A DNA stretch of 64,000 nt from Comamonas sp. KCTC 72670 (GCA_014656495.1 BNCN01000006.1:496001-560000); one strand, 5' to 3'; counted from the stretch's first letter, positions 9,124-19,456 are shown. Program-made: numbers and translations. Notes: a model not told the origin generated them from the sequence alone.

Positions 9124-10118
9124 GAGGCGCTCCCGGTCAGCCGCTGGAGGACCTTCTTCGTCCAGGTGGAGGCGACCATGTTGAGGACGAAGGTGAAGAT
9201 GAACAGCTCCACGCCGATGAAGAAGAGCAGGGCGTAGTGCGGGCTGCCCACCACGACTTCTCCCATCTCCGCCGCGATGGTCGCCGACATCGAGCGCGCC
9301 GAGTCCCCCAGGTTCCACGAAACGATGTCCGCGTTGCCGGAGGCCATGAGGACAATCATCGTCTCGCCAATGGCCCGGCCGAAGCCCAGGACACACGCGG
9401 CGAGGATGCCGGGCGCCGCCGCGGGCAGCACCACCTTCCACGCCGTCTCCCAGAGCGTGGCGCCCAGCGCCAGGGACGCCTCGCGGTAGCTGCGGGGCAC
9501 CGCGGTGAGCGCGTCCTCGGACACGGTGAAGATGACCGGGACGATGGCCAGCGCCAGCGCCAGTCCCGCCAGCGTGCCGTTGAGCGGCCGGTCCAGGTGG
9601 AAGAGGTTCTTCACCACCGGCGACAACACCATCAGCGCGAAGAAGCCCAGGACGACGGAGGGGATGCCGGCGAGCAGCTCGATGACGGGCTTGAGCAGCT
9701 CGCGCAGGCGGCGCGGCGCGAACTCCGCCACGAACAGCGCGCCGAAGACGCCCAGCGGCACCGCCACCAGCATGGAGACGACGGTGATCTTCAGCGTGCC
9801 CACGAACAGCGGAATCATGCTGACCTTGGGCGTGCCCGACACGGGCTGCCACCGGAACGGGTAGCGGCCCTCCTGTGCCAGGAACATCTTCGACAGGCTG
9901 GCCTCGTGGCGCGCCTCGGCGTCCGTGAAGAGCGCCAGCGCCTCCTTGGCCACGAAGACGATGATGAGGATGAGCGCGGCGATGCCGGTGAACGCCATCA
10001 GCGTGATGAAGCCCGCGACGGCCTTCTCCCGCAGCTGGCGCCGCCGCGCGGCCGCGGACAGGCGCGGCGCGGCCACGGCTTGCGTGAGACCCTGCTCCAT
10101 GGTCGCCTGTCTATCCAT
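9120..10118 (-). CDS. pstC: Phosphate ABC transporter permease PstC
   Basis: 332 residues with a cytosolic N-terminus of about 35 residues, a first helix (FITLMAFTGIAALILIIVFV) and the permease core. The EAA-like loop is EDALTAVPRSYREASLALGA, followed by VVLPAAAPGILAACVLG. ATG 10118 has AGGAGG 12 bases upstream, which is far; Met7 is an alternative start. A candidate Pho box lies in the 43-base gap before the gene. It overlaps pstA by four bases. Confidence 0.96.
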   Translation of the reverse strand: MDRQATMEQGLTQAVAAPRLSAAARRRQLREKAVAGFITLMAFTGIAALILIIVFVAKEALALFTDAEARHEASLSKMFLAQEGRYPFRWQPVSGTPKVSMIPLFVGTLKITVVSMLVAVPLGVFGALFVAEFAPRRLRELLKPVIELLAGIPSVVLGFFALMVLSPVVKNLFHLDRPLNGTLAGLALALAIVPVIFTVSEDALTAVPRSYREASLALGATLWETAWKVVLPAAAPGILAACVLGFGRAIGETMIVLMASGNADIVSWNLGDSARSMSATIAAEMGEVVVGSPHYALLFFIGVELFIFTFVLNMVASTWTKKVLQRLTGSAS

Positions 10119-10135
10119 TGTGTCTCAGGGCCTCC

Positions 10136-10153
10136 TGTGACATTCGTGTGACG
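10136..10153 (-). promoter_or_regulatory. Candidate Pho box between pstS and pstC
   Basis: Plus strand TGTGACA-ttcg-TGTGACG: two seven-base repeats, six of seven identical, four-base spacer. Read on the minus strand the core is TGTCAC, very close to the E. coli Pho half-site CTGTCA(T/C). This is the best of the five copies in the window and could give pstCAB-phoU its own phosphate-responsive promoter separate from pstS. Confidence 0.6.
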
Positions 10154-10161
10154 CCGTGCGT

Positions 10162-10983
10162 CTACTTCACCGGGAAGTAGCCGACTTGCGTGACGATGGC
10201 CTGCCCTTCAGGGGAAAGCGCGAAGTCGATGAACGTCTTGATGTCGCCGGTGGGCTCGGCGCGCAGATAGAAGAAGAGGTCGCGCGCCAGCGGGTACTTG
10301 CCGCTCTTGATGTTGTCGGCGGAGGGCGCAATCGCCTCGTTGCCCTTCTGGACCTTCAGCTCCTTGATGCCCTCGGCGTAGGCGGCGCCGCCATAGCCCA
10401 GGCTGTTCTTCTCCTTGGAGACGGCGTTCACCACCGCGGCGGTGCCGGGCAGCGTCTGGATGGAGGGCGCGAAGTCCTCGCCGTCCAGCACCATGTCCTT
10501 CACGAAGACGTAGGTGCCGGAGGAGTTCTCGCGGGAGTACGCGACGATGGGCGCATCCGCGCCGCCCACCTGCTTCCAGTTGGAGATTTCACCCACGTAG
10601 ATATTGCGGAGCTGCTCGGTGGAGAGCGCGCCCACGGGGTTGGCCTGATGGACGTAGAAGGTGACGCCGTCCTTGGCCACCGAGCGCTGCACCGGGGGCG
10701 CCTTGTAGCGCGCCTTCAGCTTGTCGGCCTCCGCCTTCTTCATCTCCCGGCTGGACATGGCGATGTCCGTGGTGCCGTTCTGCAGGGCCGCCAGTCCCAC
10801 GCCGGAGCCGCCGCCCGTCACCTGCACCTTGATGGCGGGGTGCTTCTTCATGAAGGCCTCGGCCCAGCGCTGGCCGAGGATGACCATGGTGTCGGAGCCC
10901 TTGATGGTGAGGGTGCCCGCCTGCGCGGCGGCGGGGAGGGCCACGAGGAACATCGCGAGGAGCGGCTTGAGGAGTGATTTCAT
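10162..10983 (-). CDS. pstS: Phosphate-binding periplasmic protein PstS
   Basis: 273 residues from ATG 10983, preceded by AGGAGA; an open frame upstream of it adds a basic stretch before the signal peptide and was discarded. Signal peptide MKSLLKPLLAMFLVALPAAAQA is followed by the mature start GTLTIKGSDTM, where the GSDTM loop binds phosphate. Further family landmarks are GGGSGVGLAALQNGTTDIAMSSR and SRENSSGTYVF. It captures phosphate in the periplasm for PstCAB. It is the first pst gene after the orphan phoB. Confidence 0.96.
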   Translation of the reverse strand: MKSLLKPLLAMFLVALPAAAQAGTLTIKGSDTMVILGQRWAEAFMKKHPAIKVQVTGGGSGVGLAALQNGTTDIAMSSREMKKAEADKLKARYKAPPVQRSVAKDGVTFYVHQANPVGALSTEQLRNIYVGEISNWKQVGGADAPIVAYSRENSSGTYVFVKDMVLDGEDFAPSIQTLPGTAAVVNAVSKEKNSLGYGGAAYAEGIKELKVQKGNEAIAPSADNIKSGKYPLARDLFFYLRAEPTGDIKTFIDFALSPEGQAIVTQVGYFPVK

Positions 10984-11093
10984 GGGGAGGCTTCTCCTGG
11001 CTGCGTGAAGCGGACCGGAATCTGGACGCTGGGCTGCCTTGCGTGAAGTCGGCGCGCTTCTACGTGACATGGGTGTCCGTTTCGCGTCCGCCA

Positions 11094-11111
11094 CGTGACA
11101 TCGTCGTCACG
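11094..11111 (-). promoter_or_regulatory. Candidate Pho box/palindrome upstream of pstS
   Basis: Plus strand CGTGACA-tcgt-CGTCACG. It can be read as a 7-4-7 direct repeat (5 of 7 identical) or as a perfect inverted repeat CGTGAC...GTCACG. A further ACGTGACAT copy at 11062-11070 sits 31 bases from the one at 11093-11101, on about the same helix face. It lies between the stop of the orphan phoB and pstS, about 110 bases before the pstS ATG. Confidence 0.5.
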
Positions 11112-11115
11112 TCGC

Positions 11116-11805
11116 TCAGGGGGCGGCGGGGTCCAGCATCCGGTAGCCAACACCGCGGACCGTCTCCAGCAGCGTCCGCGCGGGGCCCAGCTTGTCGCGC
11201 AGCCGCATGACGTGGGTGTCGATGGTGCGCGTCTCCAGGGACGAGGACAGGCCCCAGACCTCCTCCAGGAGCTGTTCGCGCGTCTGCACCCGGCCCAGCC
11301 GGGCGAGCAGGTGCTCCAGCAGCCGGAACTCGAGCGCGGTGAGGGACACCTCGCGCTCCTCCACGAAGAAGCGGTGCGAGGCGACGTCGAGGCGCAGCGG
11401 CCCCAAGGCCAGCGGCGCGGCGTTGCCCGCGGCGGGCGCGCCTCGGCGAAGGATGGCCTTCAAGCGCAGCACCAGCTCCCGCACGCTGAAGGGCTTCACC
11501 ACGTAGTCGTCCGCGCCCACCTCGAAGCCGCGGATGCGGTCCGGCTCCTCGCCCTTGGCGGTGAGCATGACGATGAGCACGCCCCGCGACGGGGGGCTCG
11601 CGCGCAGCTGCCGGCAGACGTCGATGCCGGACATGTCTGGCAGCATCAAGTCCAGCAGCACGAGGTCGGGGTGCTGGGCGCGTGATGCCGCCAGCGCTGC
11701 TTCGCCGGTGTGGGCCACGTGGGTGGTGAAGCCTGAACCCCGCAGGTTGAAATCAATGAGCTCCGCGAGGTCGCGTTCGTCGTCGACGATGAGGACATGG
11801 GGCAT
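11116..11805 (-). CDS. OmpR/PhoB-family response regulator without adjacent kinase
   Basis: 229 residues from ATG 11805 (MPHVLIVDDERDL). The receiver domain (1-120) has phospho-acceptor in LVLLDLMLPD, Thr in VMLTAKG and Lys in VVKPFS. The winged-helix domain (about 135-229) has the LTALEFRLL, RVQTREQLLEEVWG and RTIDTHVMRLRDKLG elements and ends VRGVGYRM. It is closely similar in plan to the phoB at 21791-22471, but no sensor kinase is adjacent. It lies 132 bases upstream of pstS. A Pho-box-like repeat precedes its own start, suggesting autoregulation. Confidence 0.93.
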   Translation of the reverse strand: MPHVLIVDDERDLAELIDFNLRGSGFTTHVAHTGEAALAASRAQHPDLVLLDLMLPDMSGIDVCRQLRASPPSRGVLIVMLTAKGEEPDRIRGFEVGADDYVVKPFSVRELVLRLKAILRRGAPAAGNAAPLALGPLRLDVASHRFFVEEREVSLTALEFRLLEHLLARLGRVQTREQLLEEVWGLSSSLETRTIDTHVMRLRDKLGPARTLLETVRGVGYRMLDPAAP

Positions 11806-11842
11806 GGCGGGCCGTGACTCTGCGCGTCCGCTTTTCCGAACG

Positions 11843-11860
11843 TGTGACTCGTGTGCAACA
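11843..11860 (-). promoter_or_regulatory. Weak candidate Pho box upstream of the orphan phoB
   Basis: Plus strand TGTGACT-cgtg-TGCAACA, 7-4-7 spacing, with the second half-site matching NGTGAC(A/G) only partly. It lies 38 bases before ATG 11805 in the 207-base divergent gap with the histidine kinase gene. It is included because position and orientation match the better copies. Confidence 0.3.
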
Positions 11861-12012
11861 ACTTCGTCAGGGCCGTGAGACGCCGCGCGGGCCGCGCAGC
11901 GCGGGCCGGTGGCGGGCCGTGGGCGGCCATCCGGTGGCCGGGTCCCCAGGCCGGAGGCCTGATTGCAGGTGAAGGCGTTGCCGGGGCGGGGTAAACCCCA
12001 GGTCGCACGGTC

Positions 12013-13661
12013 ATGACACCCGCCCACTCGCCGCCACCCACACCTCCACTTCCCTCGCTGACCCCCACTCCCGGAGAGCTGGCGCACGCACAGCGGCGCG
12101 GCGGACGCTCCGCGCTCGTGGGGCTGGGGCTCGTGGGCTTGGTGGCGTTGACGAGCCCGGTGCTGGGCTACGTGGAGGACGTGCGCAACGCGCGCGAGGA
12201 GCTGCTGAGCCGGCTGTTGAACCAGGCCCAGGTGCAGTCCGAGGCGCTGGGCGTCCACCTCGGCTTGCTGGAGGCGGAGCTCGCGCGCGTGGCTGGTCAC
12301 CCCGCGTTGCTACCGGAGGACGGCATCTCGCCCGCGGAGCTGGCCCTGCTGGAGAGCGCCTTCTATCACTCGTCCCTCTTCTCGGAGGGCGTGGCCCTGT
12401 TGACGCCCACCGGCGAGCGCGTCTGGAGCGAGCCGCCGGACATGCCGCTGGGGCGCTCCACGCTGACGCTGCGGCCGTGGTTCCGGCGGATGGTGAGCGG
12501 CCGCCAGCCCGAAATCGATTTGCTGGAGGGGGAAGGCGGCCCCCTGGTGGTCGCCGTCCCCATGTACCAGGAAGGTCGCCTCAAGGGCGTGCTCCTGGGC
12601 GAGGTGCGCGCGAGCGCGTTGCCCACGCGGCCCACCGCGCAGACGACGCTGGTGCTCCTGGACGACCACGGTCAGCTGCTGATGCAGGGCGGCCTGACGC
12701 TGGGGCCGGGGGACGCCACGGGGCCGCTGCGCGCGCTGGCGAACCTGCCCGGGCCGCTGACGCTGGACGGCAAGCACATGATGGGCGCCGCCGCGTGGGT
12801 GGGCAAGAGCGAGCTGTTGCTCGTCGTGTTGGAGGAGGAGACGGCCACCGCGGGGCTGCGCTCACGCTTCCTTCGGCAGCTGGCGTTCCACATCGCGCTG
12901 CTCAGCAGCACGCTCATCATCTTCATCCTGCTGCTGCGGCATTCGTACCGTTCGCTGCTCGCCGCCGAGGAGCGGCTGCGCCGACAGGAGACCATGGCCG
13001 CGCTGGGGACCGCCGCGTCGCTCATCGCCCATGAGGTGAAGAACGCGCTCAACGGCATCCAGGCCGCGCTGTCCGTGCTCCGGCACACCGCGGCCGGCAG
13101 TGAGCTGCCGGTGCGCGCGCTGCGCTCCCAGGTGGAGCGCCTGGGGCACCTGGCGCGCTCGCTGCTGTCCTTCGGCGCGCCCCGCGCCGCGCTGCGGCGA
13201 CGCTGCGAGGTGCACCTGCTGGTCCAGGACGCGCTCCAGGCGGTGAAGCTGCTGCCGGAGTCGGAGGCCGTGGCGTTGACCACGTCCCTGGATGAGTCGC
13301 TGTGGGTCCAGGGGGACGCGGCGCTGCTGGTGTCCGCCATCGACAACCTGCTGCGCAACGCGGTGGAGGCGGGCGCCGTGGCGCGAGACACCGGGATGCA
13401 GCCCGCGCCCTGGGTGAACGTGCGCCTGACGCGGGACGACCATGACGCCGTGCTCGTGGTGGAGGACAATGCGGGCGGCGTGGACCCCCGCTTCGAGCCG
13501 AGGTTGTGGGAGCCTTTCGCCACCGGGCGGGCCAAGGGGGTGGGGCTGGGGCTGCCGATGGCGCGCGCCTCCGTGGAGGCGCATGGGGGCAGCCTGAACT
13601 ACGCCCGGAGTCCGCTGGGCAGCCGCTTCACGCTGCGGCTGCCGTTGGAGGTGGCGAAGCC

Positions 13662-13665
<4 letters not shown>
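12013..13665 (+). CDS. NtrB-like membrane sensor histidine kinase
   Basis: 550 residues. Membrane helix 1 (about 35-55, VGLGLVGLVALTSPVLGY), a periplasmic Cache-like sensor of about 230 residues with PWFRRMVSGR and GGPLVVAVPMY motifs, and helix 2 (about 290-312). The kinase core follows: H-box LIAHEVKNALNGI (His340), N-box AIDNLLRNAVEAG, G boxes VEDNAGGVDP and GVGLGLPMA. Its ATGA overlap with the downstream NtrC-like regulator makes the pair one unit. The ligand is unknown; the position upstream of a bicarbonate transporter and carbonic anhydrase makes CO2/bicarbonate or pH a reasonable guess. Confidence 0.93.
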
Positions 13666-15005
<1,340 letters not shown>

Positions 15006-15008
15006 GCC

Positions 15009-15047
15009 TTCAAGAATCTTGAAGGGTCCGGCTTCAAGATTCTTTAA
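15009..15047 (+). promoter_or_regulatory. Tandem palindromes, candidate upstream activating sites for the NtrC-like regulator
   Basis: TTCAAGAATCTTGAA (15009-15023) and TTCAAGATTCTTTAA (15033-15047) are near-identical 15-base palindromes 24 bases apart, centre to centre. They lie about 140 and 116 bases before the predicted sigma-54 start. Enhancer-binding proteins typically bind such tandem dyads. Alternative: the two arms can also pair with each other as a 15-bp hairpin with a nine-base loop and terminate the regulator mRNA, though no T tract follows. Confidence 0.6.
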
Positions 15048-15130
15048 GTCCGCCGCCCGGAATTAAAATCGCTTTCATATTCCCATCTGCAATCAAAATA
15101 CGTTCCCTCTGGCCCAAATCAGCCGGGAAC

Positions 15131-15144
15131 GGCACGAGATTTGC
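15131..15144 (+). promoter_or_regulatory. Sigma-54 (-24/-12) promoter of sulP-carbonic anhydrase operon
   Basis: GGCACGAGATTTGC matches the -24/-12 consensus (TGGCACG-N4-TTGC) at nearly every position, with GG and GC exactly ten bases apart. The predicted transcription start is near 15156, about 57 bases before the sulP ATG. It is the only such element I found in an intergenic position in the window. Confidence 0.75.
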
Positions 15145-15212
15145 GAAGGGGCCTCCACAGTGATCCAGCGCGCGCCGCATTCACGGCGACTTGTGACTTG
15201 TGTGGAGGTGTG

Positions 15213-16760
15213 ATGTCGAATCCGAAGAGTCCTGATGGCGGCGGTACCCTGTGGAAGACGCTGGCCACGGACCTGCCTGCATCGCTGGTGGTCTTCCTGG
15301 TCGCGCTGCCGCTGTGCATGGGCATCGCGCTGGCCTCTGGCGCGCCCATCGTCTCCGGCCTCATCGCGGGCGTGATTGGCGGCATCGTGGTGGGCCTGTT
15401 CGGAGGCGTGCCGCTGCAGGTGAGCGGCCCCGCGGCCGGGCTCGCGGTGATGGTCTTCGGCTTCATCCAGAACATGGGCCTGGCCATGACGTGCGCGGCG
15501 GTGGCCGTCGCCGGCGTCCTCCAGATGATCCTCGGTGGCCTGAAGGTGGCGCGTGGCGCGCTGGCCATCTCGCCCGCCGTCATCCACGGGATGATGGCCG
15601 GCATCGGCATCCTCATCGTCCTGGGGCAGGTCCACATCGTCATGGGTGGCGCGCCCCAGTCGAACGCGTGGCAGAACCTGAAGGAGCTGCCGGGGCAGAT
15701 CGCCGACCTGCACGGCGCCGCGACGCTGCTGGGCCTCTTGACCATTGGCCTGATGGTGGCGTGGCAGTTCGTCCCCGGAAAGCTGAAGAAGATCCCCGGA
15801 CCGCTCATCGCCGTGGTGGGTGCCACCTCGGTGGCCGCGTTCCTGGGCGCGGACGTGGCGCGCGTGAGCCTGCCGGAGAACATCTTCGCCAGCATCCAGG
15901 CGCCCTCGCTGCCCACGGGTGACTGGGGCACCTTCGCCGCGGCGGTGCTGTCGCTGACGTTGGTGGCCAGCGCCGAGTCGCTCCTGAGCGCGGTGGCCAC
16001 GGACAAGATGCACACCGGCCCCCGGGCGAACCTGGACAAGGAGCTCTTCGGTCAGGGCCTGGCGAACACGCTGTCCGGCCTCGCGGGCGGTCTGCCCATC
16101 ACCGGCGTCATCGTGCGCAGCGCCACCAACATCACCGCCGGCGCGAAGTCGCGGCTGTCGGGCACGCTGCACGGCGTGTGGCTGCTCCTGTTCGCCACGC
16201 TGCTCGGCTCCATCGCGGGCCTGGTGCCCCTCACGGTGCTGGCCGGCCTGCTGGTGTTCGTCGGCGCGAAGCTGGTGAACGTGCACCACATCCGCGAGCT
16301 GCATAAGCGCGGTGAGCTGGCCGTGTACCTGGTGACGGTGGCCGGCGTGGTGGGCGTCAACCTGCTGGCCGGTATCGGCATGGGCCTGGCGTTCGCCATC
16401 CTGCGCCTGCTGTGGCACCTGGGCAGCGTCAAGGTGGAGGTCCAGCAGCAGCCGGACGCGTCGTACCTGGTTCGAATCTCGGGCGCGCTGACCTTCGTCG
16501 GTGTACCCAAGTTGTCCAGCGCGCTCGCCCAGGTCCCCTCGGGGTCCAAGGTGGAGCTGGACCTGGCGGTGCAGACGCTGGACCACTCCGGGCACGAGGC
16601 CCTGGAGAGCTGGTGTGACACGCACCGCAAGACGGGCGGCACGGTGTTCACCGAGTCGCTCGAGGATGTCTGGAGCCGTAAGGGAACGGTCAAGCCGAGC
16701 GCGCCCGCGGTCGTCGACGCTCCCAACCACAACACGCTTGTTTCCGGAGGTGCGCAGTGA
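15213..16760 (+). CDS. SulP-family bicarbonate/anion transporter
   Basis: 515 residues from ATG 15213 (ribosome site GGAGGTG). About ten to twelve membrane helices carry the SulP signatures: DLPASLVVFLVALPLCMGIALASGAP, the VSGPAAG anion-site loop, and NTLSGLAGGLPITGVIVRSATNI. The C-terminal STAS-like segment is short (about 440-500). Coupling by a four-base GTGA overlap to a beta-carbonic anhydrase favours bicarbonate over sulfate as substrate, a pattern known for bacterial SulP/carbonic anhydrase pairs. Transcription is probably sigma-54 dependent. Confidence 0.92.
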   Translation: MSNPKSPDGGGTLWKTLATDLPASLVVFLVALPLCMGIALASGAPIVSGLIAGVIGGIVVGLFGGVPLQVSGPAAGLAVMVFGFIQNMGLAMTCAAVAVAGVLQMILGGLKVARGALAISPAVIHGMMAGIGILIVLGQVHIVMGGAPQSNAWQNLKELPGQIADLHGAATLLGLLTIGLMVAWQFVPGKLKKIPGPLIAVVGATSVAAFLGADVARVSLPENIFASIQAPSLPTGDWGTFAAAVLSLTLVASAESLLSAVATDKMHTGPRANLDKELFGQGLANTLSGLAGGLPITGVIVRSATNITAGAKSRLSGTLHGVWLLLFATLLGSIAGLVPLTVLAGLLVFVGAKLVNVHHIRELHKRGELAVYLVTVAGVVGVNLLAGIGMGLAFAILRLLWHLGSVKVEVQQQPDASYLVRISGALTFVGVPKLSSALAQVPSGSKVELDLAVQTLDHSGHEALESWCDTHRKTGGTVFTESLEDVWSRKGTVKPSAPAVVDAPNHNTLVSGGAQ

Positions 16761-17491
16761 GGAAGCTCATCCGCGGTCTGTTGGATTTCCAGCTCAACGC
16801 CCGTTCCAACTACCGTGAGAAGTTCGCGCTGCTGGCGCAGGGGCAGAAGCCCGACTGTCTCTTCATCGCGTGCTCGGACAGCCGCGTTGTGCCGAACCTG
16901 CTCGTGTCCACGGACCCGGGCGACCTCTTCGTGGTCCGCAACGTGGGCAACATGATGCCCCCGTCGGACTCCAAGGGGCAGTCGACGGGTGACCAGTCCG
17001 AGGCGGCCGCCCTGGAGTTCTCGCTGCGCAACCTGCCGGTGGAGGACATCGTCGTGTGCGGCCACTCGAGCTGCGGCGCGATGAAGGCCGTCCTCGCCGG
17101 CGGCGTGGGCCCGGAGCACCCGAACCTCAACGGCTGGCTGGAGCACGGCAAGGTCGCGCTGACGCGCCTGAAGGACAACTCCAAGCTGGGCGAGGGCCTG
17201 CCGGACCACGACCGCCTGTCCCAGCACAACGTGCTGCTGCAGATGGAGCACATCGCCAGCTACCCGTGGGTGAAGGCGCGGCTCGATGCGGGCACGCTGC
17301 GTCTGCACGGCTGGTGGTTCGACATCGGCACCGCGCAGGTCCACGCCTGGCGCGCGAACCTGGGCCGGTTCGTCCCCATGGATGAGCTGGTGGGCGAGGT
17401 CCTGCTGCGCGAGCTGGGCGCGGACAGCCACGCCGGGCTGACGAACGGCAATGGCAACGGCCACCTGTCCGTGGCCAGCAGCAACCCGTAG
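16757..17491 (+). CDS. Beta-class carbonic anhydrase
   Basis: 244 residues, GTG start overlapping the sulP stop. Zinc ligands are visible: Cys39 in ACSDSR (with Asp41-Arg43 dyad), His103 and Cys106 in CGHSSCGAM. The VVRNVGNMMPP and EFSLRNLPVEDIVVCGH stretches are typical. It interconverts CO2 and bicarbonate in the cytoplasm, next to the imported or exported anion. A Gly/Asn-rich tail (TNGNGNGH) ends the protein. Two hairpins follow the stop. Confidence 0.97.
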   Translation: MRKLIRGLLDFQLNARSNYREKFALLAQGQKPDCLFIACSDSRVVPNLLVSTDPGDLFVVRNVGNMMPPSDSKGQSTGDQSEAAALEFSLRNLPVEDIVVCGHSSCGAMKAVLAGGVGPEHPNLNGWLEHGKVALTRLKDNSKLGEGLPDHDRLSQHNVLLQMEHIASYPWVKARLDAGTLRLHGWWFDIGTAQVHAWRANLGRFVPMDELVGEVLLRELGADSHAGLTNGNGNGHLSVASSNP

Positions 17492-17494
17492 CGC

Positions 17495-17550
17495 CCCGCT
17501 GAATCAGCGGGCAGGCAGGGGAGCGGCGCGCGCGTTACGCACCGCTCCCC
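17495..17550 (+). terminator. Double hairpin terminator after carbonic anhydrase
   Basis: First hairpin CCCGCTG-AAT-CAGCGGG (17495-17511). Second hairpin GGGGAGCGG...CCGCTCCCC (17518-17550), nine base pairs with a 15-base loop. There is no long T tract, as is common in this GC-rich genome. It separates the operon from the TauE/SafE gene. Confidence 0.6.
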
Positions 17551-17565
17551 GATAGCCAAACGTGG

Positions 17566-18438
17566 ATGAGGAAGGGAGGATGGGCCACGGGCTCCATGAC
17601 TCCCTTTCTCTTCATGCTCGTCGTCCTGGGTTTCTCCGTGGGGGCGGGACTGCTGGGTTCGCTCCTGGGTATCGGCGGCGGACTCATCCTGATTCCCGTC
17701 CTCACGCTGCTGCTGAAGGTGGACATCCAGTACGCGGTGGGAGCGTCCATCGTCTCCGTCATCGCGACCTCCAGCGGCGCCGCCGCGGCGTACGTCCGAG
17801 ACCGGATGGCCAACACCCGCGTCGCCATGTTCCTGGAGCTGGCCACCACGGCGGGGGCGCTCAGCGGCGCCTTCCTGTCGGGCATGGTGGGGGGGCGCGG
17901 GGTGTACTTCGTGTTCGGCGCCGTCATGGCGTGGTCCGCGCTGGTGATGCTGCGGCGGATGCGCGTGAGCGCGGAGGAGCCAGTGCCCGCGGACGCCCTG
18001 GCGGACCGGCTGGCCCTGCACGGCAGCTACTGGGATGAGTCGCAGGGGCGCGAGGTGTCCTACCGCGTGACGCGGCCGCTCGCGGGGCTGGGCCTGATGT
18101 ACGTGGCGGGCACGGTGAGCGGCATGCTGGGCATCGGCTCGGGGGCGCTGAAGGTGCCCGCCATGGACCTGGCCATGCGGCTGCCGCTCAAGGTGTCCAC
18201 GGCCACCAGCAACTTCATGATTGGCGTGACGGCGGCGGCCAGCGCGGGCGTGTACTTCGCGCGGGGCAACATCGACCCGTTCATCGCGGGGCCGGTGTGC
18301 GTGGGCGTGACGTTGGGGGCGTGGCTGGGCTCACGCCACTTGATGGGCCGGGTGAACAGCACGTGGCTGCGCGCGCTCTTCGTGGGCGTGTTGCTGTGGG
18401 TGGCCTTCGAGATGCTTCGCAAGGGGTGGGCGCCGTGA
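17566..18438 (+). CDS. TauE/SafE-family membrane transporter
   Basis: Up to 290 residues. The ATG at 17566 has no clear ribosome site; ATG 17596 (MTPFLFML) would start right at the first helix. Two homologous halves each have a glycine-rich repeat: LGSLLGIGGGLILIPVLTLLL and SGMLGIGSGALKVPAMDLAM, with about eight helices. The family (formerly DUF81) exports sulfite or organosulfonates in characterised cases; the substrate here is unknown. The four-base overlap with the DUF1634 gene makes a coupled pair seen in many genomes. Confidence 0.88.
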   Translation: MRKGGWATGSMTPFLFMLVVLGFSVGAGLLGSLLGIGGGLILIPVLTLLLKVDIQYAVGASIVSVIATSSGAAAAYVRDRMANTRVAMFLELATTAGALSGAFLSGMVGGRGVYFVFGAVMAWSALVMLRRMRVSAEEPVPADALADRLALHGSYWDESQGREVSYRVTRPLAGLGLMYVAGTVSGMLGIGSGALKVPAMDLAMRLPLKVSTATSNFMIGVTAAASAGVYFARGNIDPFIAGPVCVGVTLGAWLGSRHLMGRVNSTWLRALFVGVLLWVAFEMLRKGWAP

Positions 18439-18884
18439 GTGACATGCCGAAGACCGCGCCGCGCGGCCCCGAGGCCTCGGCCACCACCGCGCTTCGCGAT
18501 GAGAGCGGGCAGCTCCAGCCGGAGGTGCTCATCAGTGATTTGCTGCGCTACGGCGTGGCGGCCAGCCTGTCCCTGGTGACGCTGGGCACGGTGGTGACGT
18601 TCTTCCGCCATCCCGACTACCTCGTCTCGTCGGAGGCGCTGCAGCGCCTCACCTCGCCCCACCCGGTGCCGCACACCCTGGGGGACGTATTGACGGGCGC
18701 GCTGGCGGCGCGGGGTCAGGCCTTCGTCATGGCGGGGCTGCTCGTGATGATGGGCGTCCCCGTGATGCGGGTGGCGCTGTCGCTGCTCATCTTCCGGCAG
18801 CAGAAGGACCGGCTCTACGTGGCCATCACCACCGCGGTGCTGGCCATGCTCGTCCTGTCCTTCGTGCTGGGCGCGGTGCATTGA
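18435..18884 (+). CDS. DUF1634-family membrane protein
   Basis: 149 residues from GTG 18435, which overlaps the TauE/SafE stop; ATG 18444 is an alternative. Three membrane helices are visible (about 38-55, 95-112, 125-147) with LISDLLRYGVAASL and GLLVMMGVPVMRVALSLLIF, which match the DUF1634 pattern. The function is unknown; the constant pairing with TauE/SafE suggests a subunit or accessory protein. Confidence 0.85.
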   Translation: MSDMPKTAPRGPEASATTALRDESGQLQPEVLISDLLRYGVAASLSLVTLGTVVTFFRHPDYLVSSEALQRLTSPHPVPHTLGDVLTGALAARGQAFVMAGLLVMMGVPVMRVALSLLIFRQQKDRLYVAITTAVLAMLVLSFVLGAVH

Positions 18885-18886
18885 GT

Positions 18887-18900
18887 CCGCCGCGCGGCGG
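18887..18900. terminator. Palindrome between convergent genes
   Basis: CCGCCGCGCGGCGG is a perfect 14-base palindrome filling the 18-base gap between two convergent stops. It is a likely bidirectional hairpin terminator, though without T tracts. Confidence 0.45.
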
Positions 18901-18902
18901 CG

Positions 18903-19397
18903 TCAGCGCAAGTCGCCGGGCCGCTTCACCGGCTTGCCCGGCGTGGCCCACCACGCCAGCGTGAAGCCGCCGTCCTTCAGCGGGTGCAGGGCCAGCGCCG
19001 CGCCCTTGCGGAGCGTGTCCGGCAGTTCATGCTCCAGGGCGCGCTGGGCGGCGCGCTCCAGGGAGGGGTTGTGGCCCACCAGCGCCCAGCCCGGGCCGCG
19101 CTCGCGCGCCAGCTCGATGATGCGCTTGTGCGCGCCGCGCTGGGGGAGCAGGGCGGGGTGGACCTCCACGCCGGACGCCCCGAAGGCCTCGGCGAGCAGC
19201 TCCGCCGTCTGGACGGCCCGGACGAGCGGGCTGGTGATGATACCTCTCAGGGGCGTGAGCCGCGCCAGCTTCCGCGCGTGGTGGCGGAAGGCGGCACGGC
19301 CCTCCGCGGTGAGGGCGCGGGCTTCGTCGCCCAGCACGTGGGAGTCCTCCGCCACGGCGTGGCGGACGAGGAGCAGCGGCAGGTCGCGAGCGGACAT
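18903..19397 (-). CDS. sixA: SixA-type phosphohistidine phosphatase
   Basis: 164 residues, a short histidine-phosphatase domain. The catalytic RHG-type motif is LLVRHAVAE (His13). The second arginine lies in ITSPLVRAVQTAELL and the second His in ALVGHNPSLE. Length and motifs fit SixA, which removes phosphate from histidine on phosphotransfer proteins. It is the last gene of the run that includes phoB and phoR, which hints at a role in signalling, but the target cannot be read. Confidence 0.88.
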   Translation of the reverse strand: MSARDLPLLLVRHAVAEDSHVLGDEARALTAEGRAAFRHHARKLARLTPLRGIITSPLVRAVQTAELLAEAFGASGVEVHPALLPQRGAHKRIIELARERGPGWALVGHNPSLERAAQRALEHELPDTLRKGAALALHPLKDGGFTLAWWATPGKPVKRPGDLR

Positions 19398-19456
19398 GGT
19401 GGCCGCCGTGAATCACCCCTGGCGGCCCCGCGCAAGCAACGGCCTGGCGACAACGT

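Noticed and set aside
9124-9852. Upstream extension of pstA
   Set aside because: The open frame runs far into pstC and encodes no signal or domain; the GTG overlapping the pstC stop begins exactly at the conserved protein start.
15093-16730. Long open frame antisense to sulP
   Set aside because: Low-complexity product without a recognisable domain; sulP on the other strand has full family signatures, a promoter and coupling to carbonic anhydrase.
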